DNA of 64,000 nucleotides from Turbatrix aceti (Eukaryota > Nematoda > Chromadorea > Rhabditida > Panagrolaimidae), in assembly GCA_963969345.1 (NCBI GenBank), contig OZ017769.1, positions 6,017,725 through 6,081,724 on the forward strand, written 5' to 3'. The position numbers and the translations under genes are program-made. The stretch's first letter is position 1, and each line of letters begins with the position of its first letter. Positions 22,301-34,783 of this stretch are shown piece by piece. The notes under the pieces were generated by a model. It was not told the DNA's origin. It saw only the letters and a list, made by a program, of their open reading frames with translations, and made no database searches.

Positions 22301-25300
22301 TTCTTCCTGGCAGAAGACTGGGTTGGGGGATGATTTACAGAGCCCCGCTGAAGAACTGTCAGTCAGAATGCTCGGCTGACCGCCCGGAAAGCCGAAGCTC
22401 ACTCAGTAAGTTTGTTTTGGAGGCGGTTGACGGGTCAGGGCAGTTCCAGCGCGCCTGGATCGGGCAGCTGGCAGGAGCTGGCGGAGGTCTGTAAACGACC
22501 AAACTGGCCACGGGTCATTGACTCGTCTCTGTGAGACGTCGTGACACGCAGCTGTCGCTCGCTCCTTTTTTCGCGCTTGTCCTGTCTCGGTGCGGTTTTC
22601 CTTGTGGTAGGACACTGTTTTTGACAATAGTACTACTTCACAGGGAGGACAACCAACGACAACGTGTCGGGTTGGACTCGTTGAAACAAAATTTTTTTTT
22701 TTTTCGAATTGATTTCCCCCCTGATTTTGTGCGCCGACCAACTTTCCGCATCTTAGTTAGGAAAAAATATTTGAACGCTCCGGTCCCGCCAGATTCGATT
22801 CACGTCCGTCCCCCTCGTCATCACCAAAACAGGAGCCTCGACGCGGGAGAGTGTCGGCGGATCTCCAAAGCGCGTTTCTCCGCTGCCACGGGCCTTTGAA
22901 GTCGCCGCCGACGACTGACAAACCGACAGCGGCGGGTGATGCTTTTGCTGATAATCATCGGACGAGGCGAGCAGCTTGCGAAAAAGCGTGTGCCAGTCGC
23001 TTGACTTTTTGACTTTGTTGTCGCCATGATTGCCTGTTTTTTTTCTTCTTTCTTCTTTTACCTGCCCGTGGTATGTATTTAATTCCCGTGTCATTATCAG
23101 CCCACGACCGATGCTTTGATTTGATGATTGCTTTACAATTGGACGGAGACTGCTGGCAAGATCAGGGAAATGAGTCGGCCCCCAACTCATGTCAGGCGTA
23201 AACTATAGTTTCTGGCCTTTTCAGATCCTAAAATACACCCCGCCGCTTACATTAGTTTTTCCAGTAGACTCAGGCTCTGGGCTGTCAATGCCAGTTTTTT
23301 TGTAATGTCCATTACACCCGAAAAACATCTATCTACGTTGTAAGTTGTCGAGAAGCCCGTAGAGCGCGTGTGAAAGCAGTCGTCGTTTATTGCTGCCCGT
23401 CGGCCGTCGGTGGTAGTGGTGGTGTATGTATAAGAGGCGTGATTAGTCATTTCTTGTCCCGGTGCTTCGACAGCGCTTTTTTTACTGCCCTTAAGCGCCG
23501 CAGGGGTTGTCGAGATCGATTGACCGGGCTGTTGGGGCCCCAGGGTCACGGACCTGACATTGATTGCTCTGCGCTGCCGAGGCAGTGCAAATTTTGATTT
23601 TTTCCGGCTTCTCGGGTTTATTCAGGGATCCAAAAACACCTTTTATTTTGGATCCAAAATGTTTTTTCAAGTCGCTGAAAATCAGTCAGGACTAATAATT
23701 TCTAAATAAATTCGAAGGCAGTCTCTCTCCCCTCTGCCACTCGCGCCAGCAGCACGCGGAGGCACTGGCTGCCACGTCGGAGCCCGCCGCAGTCAGTCAC
23801 TGCGGCGCAGAAGGATGATAAATTGCCCCGAAGCCAGACAGGGCCGAGTGGCCATCCATCCTGGCTTCAAACCACTGTCCCGAGGCATCTCATGCTCGCT
23901 CCCCGGCCTTGGAAGAAAATCGGCCCGCTTGGCTGACGCGCCCATCGATTGATTTCAGTTTGGACGAAGACGAAGACAACTGCTGTTGCCCGGGCGAGTC
24001 GATGGGTCGCCCGGGTTTGTTGCGTGTCTTGACAATTTTTTGTAGTGCCTCAGGCGTCCTGATAACTTTTTAATTAATTAATTTCCGTGTGACGTTGGTT
24101 CACGCACCTTTCTTTTTTTTTTTTGACATTTGCAATTCAGATTTGACCCTTTTTTGCGTCTAAAAAAAGACCGAGCCAATTGGCTGCAGTCAACTGTCTT
24201 GGCCGGGAGGGAGCATTATCTGAAATTGTCCACATTCGTCATAAATGCCCGCGGTCACCGGCAGCAACGGAATCCCATCCATCCGCCATTTGCCCTCCAT
24301 TTCCCCGGGGCAGCGATCTGTTGCCAGGCGCTTTGTTTTTATTACCCAGGAGCAAGCCTCGATTTGCAGTCGGTCGTCAGTGTCAGTCGCTGCAGTCGTG
24401 ATCCGTACGCCAGATGGCAGAGGCCGTTTGCGTACGGGAATAGGCTATCATTGACTTTTACGATCTCGTGTCCCGTCCCGTCCCTTGGTTGCCGTAAATC
24501 AACTCCTAATGAGTTGTTTTGTTTTGTTTTTCCTTCGCAGCCAGATTGAGAGAAGGCAGTATACGTTTTGTAGTCTTTCCTGCACGGTGCGGGGCCAAAA
24601 AAATTGTTTTCCAACCTTTTGCATGGAAATTAAAAAAAAATATTATATATAGATTCTGGTTTATTTGCAGGATGTCACTTTGCATAACAGGTTCGTTTGT
24701 GGCTAACAGGTCGGGCACGTGTGACCCCGGAGGGCTACGTGCGGTTTGTTCCCGGGACAGGTGATGATCACCGGAACGAGCAAGAACGCATCTCATGACT
24801 GTTGTTCTGTGGGGGAGTTGTTGTTCTTTGGGGGCACAAAACGTCAAGTTGGGTTGGCCGCCGCCCTGGGGGTGTATAATCTAATTGGAACGCTGCTATT
24901 GAATTCATTGCTTTGCTGCGCTTGGCTATGCTCCTGGGCTCCTGGCTGCCCGACAGCCACCTGATAACACCCGCCACCAGCCACCGGCCCAGCCTTGTGC
25001 CGGGCAGCGCTTTCGCTTTTGTATAATATCGCAACATCCTTTGGATCACTTTTTATGCTATCTCCCGACTTTTACAACTTCTCTTTTTTTGTGTCCTATT
25101 AGCCGCGTGGTGGTTTGTGTCTTCCGAGAACAAGAACGAGCACGAAGTCGCCGTCGGCGTCCGGTGTTATCAGATTGCAACAGAAGGGCTTGGTACTGTT
25201 TCCGGCAGTTTTTTTCTTGCTCATTCAAAAGGCCCGATGTCCCACCGACACGCGCTTGGCTTGGGTGTGGGAGCGGAGGGGTGTTGGTGTTGGTGTTGTG

Positions 25301-28300
25301 TTTTCTTTCCCTACCCACCCAAAGCAGTTAGTTTGTTAGTCAGTGTTCGAGCACAAAGCATGGAATAATCCAATCCGGCTACTGCTGCCTGGGCTTCTGG
25401 TTCGACTCGACTCGCGTCAGACTGACCTGTCACAGGTGCAAAAAGTAATGTGAATTCCCGGGACCCCAGGGCGGCCGGACTTTTTTGCTTTTGCGCGACG
25501 TCTTCGGACACCGTCCTGTTTATTTTGTGGTCGGATGGTGTTTTTATGCCTGTGTCGATTCAATCGGCTGAACGAACGGAAAAGGAGAGAGTGCTAATCT
25601 CACTACTCTCGACTGAGTGTTTAGCCGGAGATTCTGCGTTCTAAGTCTGATTAACACGCTTTTTGTCGTCAAAAAGCATAGTCTTCTGGTTTTTAGTCTC
25701 CTGGAATTTGTCTTTCAGGAGACTTCCTCCGGACTGCCCGGAAAAGAAAACGATCAATTTGCTTTCTTCTGACTTTGTTTAATTCAAACTCGTCTCTTTT
25801 TTGCGTTCTTTGTAGATAATTTATGTTCTATTAAATTTATGGCTTGCGGCTCAACGTTCTCGACCCAACGAAGTTCGAAACCAAAAAGGGGCCTGCGCGG
25901 ATGGGGGTCCTTCGGCGTCGTCGGTAACCGAAAAGAGAGAATCGATGGTGTGGCAAACGGAGGCGGCTACTTCAAAGCCCCCACCGCTGTAGGATGAAGG
26001 ATGCGGGCAGTGTTGGCGGTGGCGGTGGTGGCGGTGGCGACGCGCGGTGTATAAGGAGTTAATTTTAACTTTGAATGGCAATTAATCGGCATCTCAGCAT
26101 CAAAGGCCGCCGCCCGCGTTGTTTGACAGGTTTAACACCTTACACTCCCGTCTCCTCTGCCTCTGGTTCCCTCCGGCTGATTCGAGTGCTGGTGCGCAGT
26201 TCTTTCTGTTCGACAGCCGGCGCAGCGGCCCTTTTTTCACACCTTTTCTCCGCTTCATGCGCGCATTTTGGATCAGTTTATTCTTAACTCTTTCTAACTA
26301 AGTGCCGTCTGTTGTGTTCCATTTGTTTTCCGCAGCTCGATAAATCTTGTTGCGCGATTTTTTTGGGTTTTCGGCTTTTTTAGACGTGCACAATGTCATC
26401 CAAGATCGGGGCGACGTGAGAGTGAATTATGCCTAACACGGCTCCATAGCGCGTTTCAATGGAGCCGTGTTTTTTTTAAATATCTCGTCGCTGACGTCTG
26501 TTTTTTTTTTCCTTTTCGGTCAGCTCAGAAATTTTTGTGTCCATAAATATTCGACCACATGATGATTTCAAAGGGGCCCTATGATGATCCCCTCTGGCGT
26601 AAAGAGGCTCGAACACGAGGCGCACGCACGATAGACGACTGATGGCGGCTGCCAAAAGTGAGTAATCATTTTGGGAACGAAGGGTAGCGGCATGTCCTTT
26701 GTCTTGTCGCTTTCGCGTCGCCCGGAGTCCACAAGCATTGAAGATGTATTTTTGCCGCGTTTTTCGCGGACACCCTACGACCAACGACTTTGGCGGTCTG
26801 GTCGTCGTTAGGGCGGCGATGCTTTTTTGAATTCTTCCAACTTTGTCTGGGATATATTCCTGCAAACTTTTATTTTATTTGCAAGCGCGCCGACCGACGA
26901 TTTCCGTGCTGTTGACCCGACGAACTCTCTCTCTGTGTGTCAGGCTTTACGGGAGACGATAAAGGAACCCAGGGACCCCAACAGCTCATCCAATTACTTA
27001 CAGAGGCGGCCGACGGCTTTAATCGCCGCCGACGTGGACGCCGGTTTAGGACGCGAAAAAAGCGAGCCACCGCGAAAGCGACGATTCTTTTTGCTTTGAT
27101 CCAGCGCCGCAGCTTGTGTCGGCGGCGACGGACACCAAAGTCGAGTGTTGTTTTTTTTTACGCCGGCTGTGTCTTGTCAGATAGATAGCCTGGTGTAAAC
27201 GGGCCAGATCGCGGTGTTTTTGCGAGCTTCGGCGGCGCGGCGGCAAAGGAAAGCGGGAAGAAATCGTTTATGACCCCGGGGCCGAGCCCATTTTGTCTGT
27301 CGTCGACCGACGTGAACTTGGCGATGAATAACGAAAGTTTTGTTTTGGGGCCGTCTGGATGGCTCCTTCGAAACTCCATTTTAAAGAAACATTTGAATTT
27401 TGCCTGTTTCAAATACCTATCCGCGCATTCCTTTATCGGCTGATTGTGAGGTGTGAGTTGTCAATTCACCGTGGCCCTTGTTTTGAATGTTTTTGAATGG
27501 CTTTTACTGCGCGCCGTCAAGTACCCCCTAAGAGCACGCCGCTGATGTCCGGGTGCATGTCATGCACGCTTTCGGTTCCGGTATGCCTTCTTCCATGCCG
27601 AGTGCCAACATCGAGCAGAGAGCAGCGCGCCGCCGCCGCAACGACGGCGACAACGACGACAACGACGACGGCGGCGGCGTTCGCCCCGGGTTTGTGTGTT
27701 GCGTTCCACTGCGGTGCTCGGTAGCTTTCGCCCAACCAACCCCAACCCTGGTCGTCGATTGGCCGTTTGGGCCGCGTCGAGCAATTTATCAGCCCAGCGC
27801 TTTGCCGGCGCGTCCGTGCAAATTAATCAACCCTCATCAAGCCACGGATTTGGGATCGATCGAGCGACTCGCATGTGTTTGCTCGAAGAACACCTTTGCC
27901 ATCGCCTTCGCCTTCACCTTTCCGATCCAGTCTTCCTTACCGCGTGCTGTGCACAATTTTTCGCACACCTTCCTAACATGCATTTAGTCCCTTCTCCCCC
28001 CCCCTTCTCCGACGACCGGTACGTGCCAAAAGCACGCAGCTGGAGCGCAGCAGCAGCGGACACACTGTGCCGGATTGCGCTGCTGCCGTACTCAGCGTGC
28101 CAATTAACAATTTTATGGCAATAATACGTTCGCACGCGGGATTCCATTGATATTTATGGAAAAACACCTGTCTTTGCGGCGCAGTCAAGGCATGTGTGCC
28201 TTGGCAGTACCCCTCAGGTGTCGTATTTTTTTATAATATTTTTTGCCTCAGACATCGTATTCCTGTCTAATCTCGTCCGGGCAGTGATAACCGCGCTGTT

Positions 28301-28557
28301 GGCAAAATTGTACTCTCCCACAAATGTCCATTGTTTGAATTTTCTCCGTTTTTTACGGTCGAGTTCGTTTTGTTGCTTGTTTTGTATTCTTTCGCGTCCG
28401 AAGCACTTTCGCGGCGTGTTGATCGTTTGATAGCACGCGGTAGCGGTCGCGGTCATTTTGGCATGACATCATAACCCTCTCTCTTTTCCCTTTCAGGCGA
28501 CATTCAGTCCTTGCTACGCACCTGCGGACCACCGCTGTCGCCATTCCTCTAGTCCCG
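19343..28557. other. 9.2-kb gene-poor interval between ZIP and Axin
   Basis: I find no exon with family features or coherent phases. The + strand is A-rich near the ZIP side and becomes clearly T-rich from about 22.5 kb to 28.5 kb. That fits intronic or 5' transcribed sequence of the + strand Axin gene. A strong acceptor (CCCTTTCAG, ending 28498) precedes the Axin ATG, implying at least one upstream non-coding exon. Trinucleotide runs (GAC/AAC, near 27640-27680) occur. The interval probably holds enhancers of Axin. Confidence 0.5.
26435..26478 (+). other. Perfect 13-bp hairpin followed by a T run
   Basis: AACACGGCTCCAT (26435-26447) pairs exactly with ATGGAGCCGTGTT (26459-26471) around an 11-nt loop and runs straight into eight T residues. 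In a eukaryote this could be a Pol III-type 3' end of a small RNA. No A/B box or Sm site is evident upstream, so function is unknown. Confidence 0.5.
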
Positions 28558-30951
28558 ATGTCGGCAGCAGCCACAGCCATGCCCTCGATGCCGGCATCTT
28601 CGACCTCGGCACTACCTCAGGCCCCTTCGGGCGCCCTGCTGCCCCCTACGAGCCTCCCCGGACAGAATACACTCCCTCTGGATGCCATTCTGGCCGACCG
28701 GGGGGCTCTCGACTGCTTCCGGGCCTGGATGAATTCCGACCTGACTTGCGCGAATTCGGATTCTCTGGATTTGTACTTTGCCATCATCGGCTTCAAGCGC
28801 GTCGTCGAATCCGGCGATTTCAAAGCCGCAGAACTCGCGTGCCACATCCATAAGAAATTCATCAGTCAGAATTCTGGAACGTGCGATTTCATCCCTCCGC
28901 TCGTGCGCAAAGAATCCCGGTCCAAGGTTGTCACGCTTAAATCCAAGCAACTGCCTGTCGCGAATCTGTTCGATGCCGTGGAATCCTGCGTGTGGTCGTA
29001 CCTCCACCAGCGGCACCAGGCATTCGTTGCCTCGCCCGAATACAACGACGTAAGTCAGGGGTTTTTCGGTGTGGTGCCGGGGGCAGTGTTCTTAAAAGTG
29101 TTTTGATGTCTCGGACACCTGCCGCGCTCCCCAGCAGGGCACAGCCACCGCTCTCACCGCCATTTATGGTCCCCTAACCGTTCATGTTGCAGCTGGTCAC
29201 GCGCTACGCCAACGGCTTTGTCGGCCAAGACGACATCGACCAGGCCGAAGCGACCGGAGCGGCGCACGCTACCAATTTCTACGTCAACGACGACTCCAAT
29301 AACCTCGACAGGATGGGAATCCGGCATCCGTCGGCTTCCGTGATAGCGAGCTCCGTCGGGGATCAGCCAGAGGCTTCTACGAGTGATATCGGTCTCGAGA
29401 CGAGTTTCAGTGGGCTGAAACTCGGTCGGCAGGCGGCTTCGATGACGACGAGCACCTCCGACGGACGCTACCGGCTCACAAAAGACCAGTCCAGCACCGG
29501 AACCGACGATGGAATGCTCTTCACGACGATGAAGAGAGCCTACCGCCAGGTGGGCGGCGGAGGAGGCCATCGGAGAGACCGTAACCGGGATCGCCACGCT
29601 CTGGGCCATCAATCGGGCATGCGACACGAGAGGGAGGAAGACCGGATCGAATTTGCCCGAATCCTGACCAACAAGCTCAACGAAATCGCAGGTGACGTCC
29701 TGAGCCTCGAACACATCCACGGAAAGATCATCTACGCCAGGGAGATCCCCAACTACAAAAACGTCCTGCCGATGGCCGTCCCCGCCTTCGAGTACTCCGC
29801 CTGGGGCAGTCACGGACCGGTCGGCATGACAACCAGCGCGCCCACCTTTGTACCTGTCGCGAGCAACGGCTTCGACGCTGATGAAGACGAAGAGGACCTG
29901 TCGAGGTACGAGGAGAAGATGCACCGCAACGAGAGGTCAAATTCCATCTCGCCCGCGCCCCAGCACAAGAAAGAGGCGGTCAGGTATCCCTACTCGCCCT
30001 ACGGCAGCAACGGCTTTGCTCCGCCACCCCCGCCTTCGTCGAACAAATCCGGTGCCAGCAGATGCACCAACAATAACAAGCACCAGCCGACGTTCGCCTA
30101 CATGCCCCAGGCGGCCGTCGGCAACAGGACGACCTACGTTCCGAAATCAGCCATGTCCTACCTGTCCTACAGCGATAGTTCTGGGGTGTTCTCCGCGGAG
30201 AGTGCTTTTGTCTGTCACGATGAAACCCGGAAAAAGTTGTTCGAGAAGGCCAGGGAAAATAACGCGCAGTCTGATTTTCGAGGTGAGTTATCCAAAACAG
30301 ATAAAATGTGCTGGACTAATCAGAAATTCGTTGTAGGACCAAATACCAGTCAGACCTTGTCGCGCAAGGGCGTCAACCATGTTCAGCAACGGACTCATTC
30401 TTCTACTTTGCCGTAAGTTTTACGATCAGGTTTTACGATCGGCGAACGTTCGTGTTCGTTCGCGAACAGATTTACTTTATTCGAGTTCGTTCGTGATAAA
30501 CATAAATTTTCCGAACTATTTTGTATAAATAGTTAAAATCATCTGTTCGTTGTTCGTTCGCGAACACGATCAAAAAAGTTCACTTTCGTTCAAAATTGAC
30601 AAAATATTCATTTCCAGGCGATCGACTCGGGTGACCGCGGCCGAAGGGTCCAACAGCGACAAAGGCTCGAACGCGAACAATCTGCCTCCAGTCATGACGG
30701 TCACGCTCCGTCAGGAAGGCAAGGCGCCCTACGTCTACAAACTCGATCCGCCGCGGCCAATCACGCTGGCTCAGTTCCGGGAGATGTTTCTGATCGGGCC
30801 GCGATCGAGCAGACGCATCTTCTTCAAATCTGTCTGCGAAGACGGCGACGATCCCTACCAGTGGACCGCTGTCGAGCACGACGACGACTTTGTGCCCATC
30901 TTCGACGGCAAAATCACAGCCGAGTGTCGGACCATGTGCGACTTTGATTAG
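28558..30951 (+). CDS. Axin: Axin, Wnt/beta-catenin destruction-complex scaffold
   Basis: Exons 28558-29049, 29193-30282, 30337-30412 and 30618-30951 give 663 residues. An RGS domain (about residues 45-172) has ALDCFRAWM, DLYFAIIGFKRV, AAELACHIHKKFISQNSG and, across the first junction, ASPEYNDLVTRYAN. A short helix EEDRIEFARILTNKLNEI (about 310-330) matches the GSK3-interaction region of Axin. The C-terminal DIX domain (about 577-663) has PITLAQFREMF, SRRIFFKSVCED and DDDFVPIFDGKI. Axin bridges APC (RGS), GSK3 and Dishevelled (DIX) to destroy beta-catenin in the cytoplasm. I do not recognise the N-terminal tankyrase-binding peptide or the canonical beta-catenin-binding helix. The linkers (Gly, Arg/Asp and Pro runs) are divergent. 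The last intron contains a copy of the GAACG repeat. AATAAA at 31131 is a plausible poly(A) signal. Confidence 0.92.
30430..30575. repeat. GAACG-type foldback repeat in the last Axin intron
   Basis: Left part GGCGAACGTTCGTGTTCGTT then CGCGAACAG; right part GTTCGTTGTTCGTTCGCGAACACG. The AT-rich middle makes a short inverted-repeat element. Same sequence family as in the BPNT2 and ZO-1 introns. Confidence 0.6.
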
Positions 30952-31130
30952 GGTCAAAAACGAGTACTTCCTCCTTCCCGCGACAAACGATTCTTGTAGT
31001 TATTTAATTAACGGCCCCTAATTGTACAGTTAGATTTTAAAAATCCGTCATCAGGCGGCTCCGGCGACGAAAGCCTAACCGATGCTAAACAATGCTCCAC
31101 ACTTGTTCCGATATGCATTATTACGATAAT

Positions 31131-31136
31131 AATAAA
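31131..31136 (+). terminator. Poly(A) signal of Axin
   Basis: AATAAA 180 bp after the Axin stop. The next gene converges from the other strand, 230 bp further on. Confidence 0.55.
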
Positions 31137-31364
31137 GTTATCAACCAACAAGCAATTTTGGGTGTACGAATGTCATTGGTTTATGTTCAAATTTGTAGCA
31201 CAAAGCAGTGCGGCAAAAAAAGACGAGGCTTTGTGCGACAAAGGAGCCCGTTTTGGTGCGCTGATATTAATGAAAATGAAAAATCACCATGTGTCAAGCG
31301 TTGTTATTCCCAGGAGAGAAACCTGCTGGCGGTCGCCGATTAGAAGTGTTAGTATTATGAACAA

Positions 31365-31877
31365 TCACAGAAGTTGGGGAGGTGTCCACGACGGTAGTAT
31401 GACCGAGGCAGGGAGTGGCTGGCCGTTGGCAGGGTTGGCGGACCCGTCGCCGGACTGTTGGGAGTTGTTTTTGGAAGACCGTGTTATGGAGAGGTACGAT
31501 AACCTCGCAATTCGTTGTACTGGATCGTCTGGCTCGGTTTTGTCGTTTTTGGATTGCTCTTCTTTGTAGTGCGCGATCGCAGCGTGCTCTACCGAAAAAT
31601 CGTACTGAAACCCATCAATCAACCATTTTTTTTCATATAAAAACCCCTCCCAACAAACAAACCTTGATTTCGGTAGGCGGCTTGAGTTCTGTTGTGGGAA
31701 GTGGCACGTTGGGCAGGGGGTAGAAAGCCGGAGATATATCCATAGGAATGTCCCGCACAACTTCTGCAAAGAAAAAAACGTATCATCGGTGGAAATGAGT
31801 CATCCCGAATTCCCACCCAACGCGAAATTTTCTCGAACACACTCACCAACAGTTTTATACGAATTCGATGATTCCAT
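31365..31877 (-). CDS. Orphan 123-residue protein, three exons
   Basis: Exons 31877-31847, 31763-31663 and 31604-31365 (minus) are joined by two short introns (83 and 58 bp) with GT/AG borders and matching phases. I do not recognise the family. The protein has no signal peptide or membrane helix. The N-terminal half is Pro-rich (SPAFYPLPNVPLPTTELKPP). The centre, YDFSVEHAAIAHYKEEQSK and then DDPVQRIARLSYLSI, looks helical and is the best candidate conserved core. The tail is Ser/Asn/Gln/Pro-rich. The gene is convergent with Axin and divergent from MAF1 with a 0.9-kb shared upstream region. Three small exons agreeing in phase make chance unlikely, but expression data would be needed to be sure. 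Confidence 0.6.
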
Positions 31878-32784
31878 TATCCATGACCGGTAGATTTAGT
31901 GTCTGCCTATGATCTCAGCCAGCCAAGCCACGCACAATCTCCTGTCCTGTCACGCAGATGAGTTGGAGCGAAGCGGAGCCAAGAAAACTGGTCACGCGGA
32001 AGCAAGTTTCCTTCAAGGCAACTTGAAAGACCAGGCCGCAAACTCGCTGTCGAAGATGATGTGGGAGAACGTCTGATACAAACAACCACCAAATTTAAGC
32101 CATCATTGTGAACGTTGATGCACGCTAAAAAAATACGCGTATCGTTATCGAAAGTGTGAATTTGAAAGAAAGCGCACGCGCTGCCCTATGGCCAATGCTC
32201 TTGACACGAAAATCATTATGCGTGACTTCGATTTTTTTACTGCTGTTGTTTACGATGTCAACAGACTGAAGGTTATTGATTTCCCAGAACGTCATTATTC
32301 CAGCCATCTGTCTCAGAATGTGTCTCAGGACCCGAATGCTAATATACCGGTCGTCAGTAAAGCAGTCGTTCTTCCTGTTTCTTGACGACCGGGAGGAAAG
32401 TTGTTTACATGAGGTGCAGGCAGGCGTTGTTAGGCGTTGCCTGACATGAATAATCTCGTTTCATTTTATTCTGCTACGTTTCTATCGTAGTTTTGCCTGT
32501 TTTTTGTTTGAAAATAATCGATTGACTTTCGTGTGTCGTATTTCGCTGCTAGCAATGTTTTTTTCGTGATTCCGACGATAGATTACGTACGAGGACCTTT
32601 AATCATTGCTTTTTTGTTGTTTGTTACGTGACTCCCTCCACCAAGTGATTACCGCTAATTCAGCGTGTGTCCCACTTTCAGTCGTCATCGTCCACACTAA
32701 TCTCTCTCTTTCTTCGACACATCTTTTGTCGCCGTCCGATCTTCTTTTTTTGACATTTCTTTATGCACCGTGCCGCTCGAATCG
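31878..32784. promoter_or_regulatory. Shared upstream region of the orphan gene and MAF1
   Basis: 0.9 kb between divergent start codons without another credible exon. It is T-rich on the + strand toward MAF1. No specific motif is claimed. Confidence 0.4.
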
Positions 32785-33710
32785 ATGAAGCTCATAGACA
32801 ACGCACAACTTTCCTCTATTGCCAACCGCATTTCTGAGGCTGCGATCGATTGCACGCTGGACTTCAGGTGAGCTCTTTTGTTTTACACATCCGGGTGCGC
32901 TTGCGCCAATCAATAGCGCGATCTGCGATCTTTGCACCTGCCTGGTTGACAACTAGGTGCCAAGCGCATGTGCGAAAGTGGAACAAAGAAATTGAACGAT
33001 TTTTTCTTTCAGGTTGGAATCGTACTCGTGCAAAATGATATCGAACGAAAAGAAATCGTTTCGGACGTTTGGAAATTCGAATGGCCTCACGCTGGTCGAG
33101 GAAGGCCACATGCCGCCCCTGGGCACCTCTCTGAACGTCCCCCAGACACAGCCGACCAGATTTCGGCATTTCTCTGAGCGATCGGCGTCCGGCAGTGACA
33201 ACGATGTCAGCGACGAGAATCACTCATCTGTGACCACCGAGCTATCGCGGAAGACGCTTTTCAACATGTCACTGGCGCTCAACAACTGCTTTCCCGACTA
33301 CGATTTTTCCAACATCAAGAGCAGCAACTTCGAGGCTATCAGCAGCTACGATATCCAAGTTGTCGATCTCGTCGACAAGCAGCTATGCTCCATGATCGAC
33401 GGCTACGGCATCAATCTGCAGCAGGATATGTGGAAGGCGATAGAGGACGAAATTCAGCCTCGCGACTGCGCTATCTATCGGTAGGTTGCTGCCAAGGAGA
33501 TTCCACTGACGCCGGAGTACCTTTTTCTTGTTTAGTTTCCAATCCAACACCTACGATGATCCCTTCACCGAGAACGGCGTTTTGTGGGCGCTCAACTTCA
33601 TTTTGTACAACAAGTCTCTTCGCCGCATGCTTTTGTTCGCTGTTCGGGTTTTGCAGTACCAAAACAGCGACGAAGGCATCGACGACGTTGAGGACTGGGA
33701 CATGGACTAG
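32785..33710 (+). CDS. MAF1: MAF1, repressor of RNA polymerase III
   Basis: Exons 32785-32867, 33013-33480 and 33536-33710 give 241 residues. The start MKLIDNAQLSSIANRI and LESYSCKM after the first junction are the A-box region. A Ser/Asp-rich linker follows, then SRKTLFNMSLALNNCFPDYDFS, LVDKQL, DMWKAIEDEI and DCAIYR. The last exon holds DPFTENGVLWALNFILYNKSLRRML (C-box) and an acidic tail ending WDMD. MAF1 is the TOR/stress-responsive protein that binds Pol III and Brf1 to shut off tRNA and 5S synthesis. The usual phosphorylation-rich linker between the two halves is kept. An AATAAA at 34233 would give a 3' UTR of about 520 bp. Confidence 0.95.
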
Positions 33711-34335
33711 ACTACGACCCAGTCGTCTTGTTCCTAGCTCCGCTGTTGTGCAAACCAAGTCCTCCACGTATTCAATCGGCGGCTGTTGGAGAAGTTTCTC
33801 GGTCCTTATGTCGCCCCGTATGTACCAATCCCCCTTATTACACATGTAGTCAATTTCCTCGCCTAGCACGACCTTTATTCCTATCTTTCCTAAGCCGGCA
33901 TCCGTAGCATTAACTGCCGATTGAAGAGTCCCAGTCCCCGATCTCTCCTGTCCAATCATCCCCCTTGAAATCTCGCAATTTTGTGTACAATATTTCTCTT
34001 TTTATCACCTCTCACATTCGTTTTGTAACATTTTTTTATACCTATTTTGCTGTCACTTGCTTCCCCTTCTGCACTCGTCTACAATAATCGTCGCCAAACG
34101 TGTTGTGTATGTATTATCACTTGCCTGCTTCTGCGGCACGCGTCGTCTAGATGCCCGTCTCCGCTGCCTGGTTGCAGTGGCGGTGTGTCTCAAAAACGCG
34201 CCGATGCCGCGGGAGGTGGCATGGTTGATGTCAATAAAGGTCACCTACATGAACAACTTCGGAGGAGTCAGGGGCTCGGAGGACGAGCGGCGTTGCTTCT
34301 TCCGCCGTGATATTGATGGCGGTTCTAACAAGGAA
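33711..34335 (+). other. 3' UTR of MAF1 and spacer
   Basis: Non-coding. AATAAA at 34233-34238 is the only good poly(A) signal. ORFs on either strand here lack features. Confidence 0.5.
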
Positions 34336-34783
34336 TGTGTCAGGTGGCATTTGGGAATTTTTTCATGGAATTTTGCCGAGAAAGTAGTTTTATTATGAAA
34401 AGTTTTTACCGTAAAACGCACCTGCCTGAGACATTTACTGGCCGAGTTACGATTGCCTGAAATCGTTTTCTTGCCATTTTTGCCCATTTTGTGCACGTTG
34501 TAGCTAAAAAAAAGTACGACATTTCCAAAGACAGAGTACATACTGATGGACGTAATTTTTGATGGAAAATATGAATTCTTCATCAAAAATTACGTCAGTA
34601 TTTTCCCTGGCTTTGGAAATGCCGTAGCTTTTTAGCTACAGTGTCAAAACTCGTCAAAAATAGCAAAAAAGCAATTTCAAGCGGTCGTAACTCCACCAGA
34701 TCATGTCCGGCAAGTGAATTTTACGGTAAAAACTACTTTTTGGCAAAACTTCATGAATAATTTCCAAACTGTCCACTGACACA
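34336..34783. repeat. 448-bp foldback element immediately upstream of archease
   Basis: The ends TGTGTCAG (34336) and CTGACACA (34783) are inverted. Inward, TTCATGGAATTTTGCC and GTTTTTACCGTAAAA pair with GGCAAAACTTCATGAA and TTTTACGGTAAAAAC. The innermost part CGTAATTTTTGATG pairs with CATCAAAAATTACG around about 34565. The element is therefore nearly palindromic throughout. It has no coding potential, and no clear target duplication is visible. It ends only 36 bp before the archease ATG, so it must overlap that gene's promoter or 5' UTR. Confidence 0.75.

Noticed and set aside
23985..24015. Short CCCGGGCGA/TCGCCCGGG inverted repeat
   Set aside because: A 9-bp stem alone is not unusual in a sequence this long.
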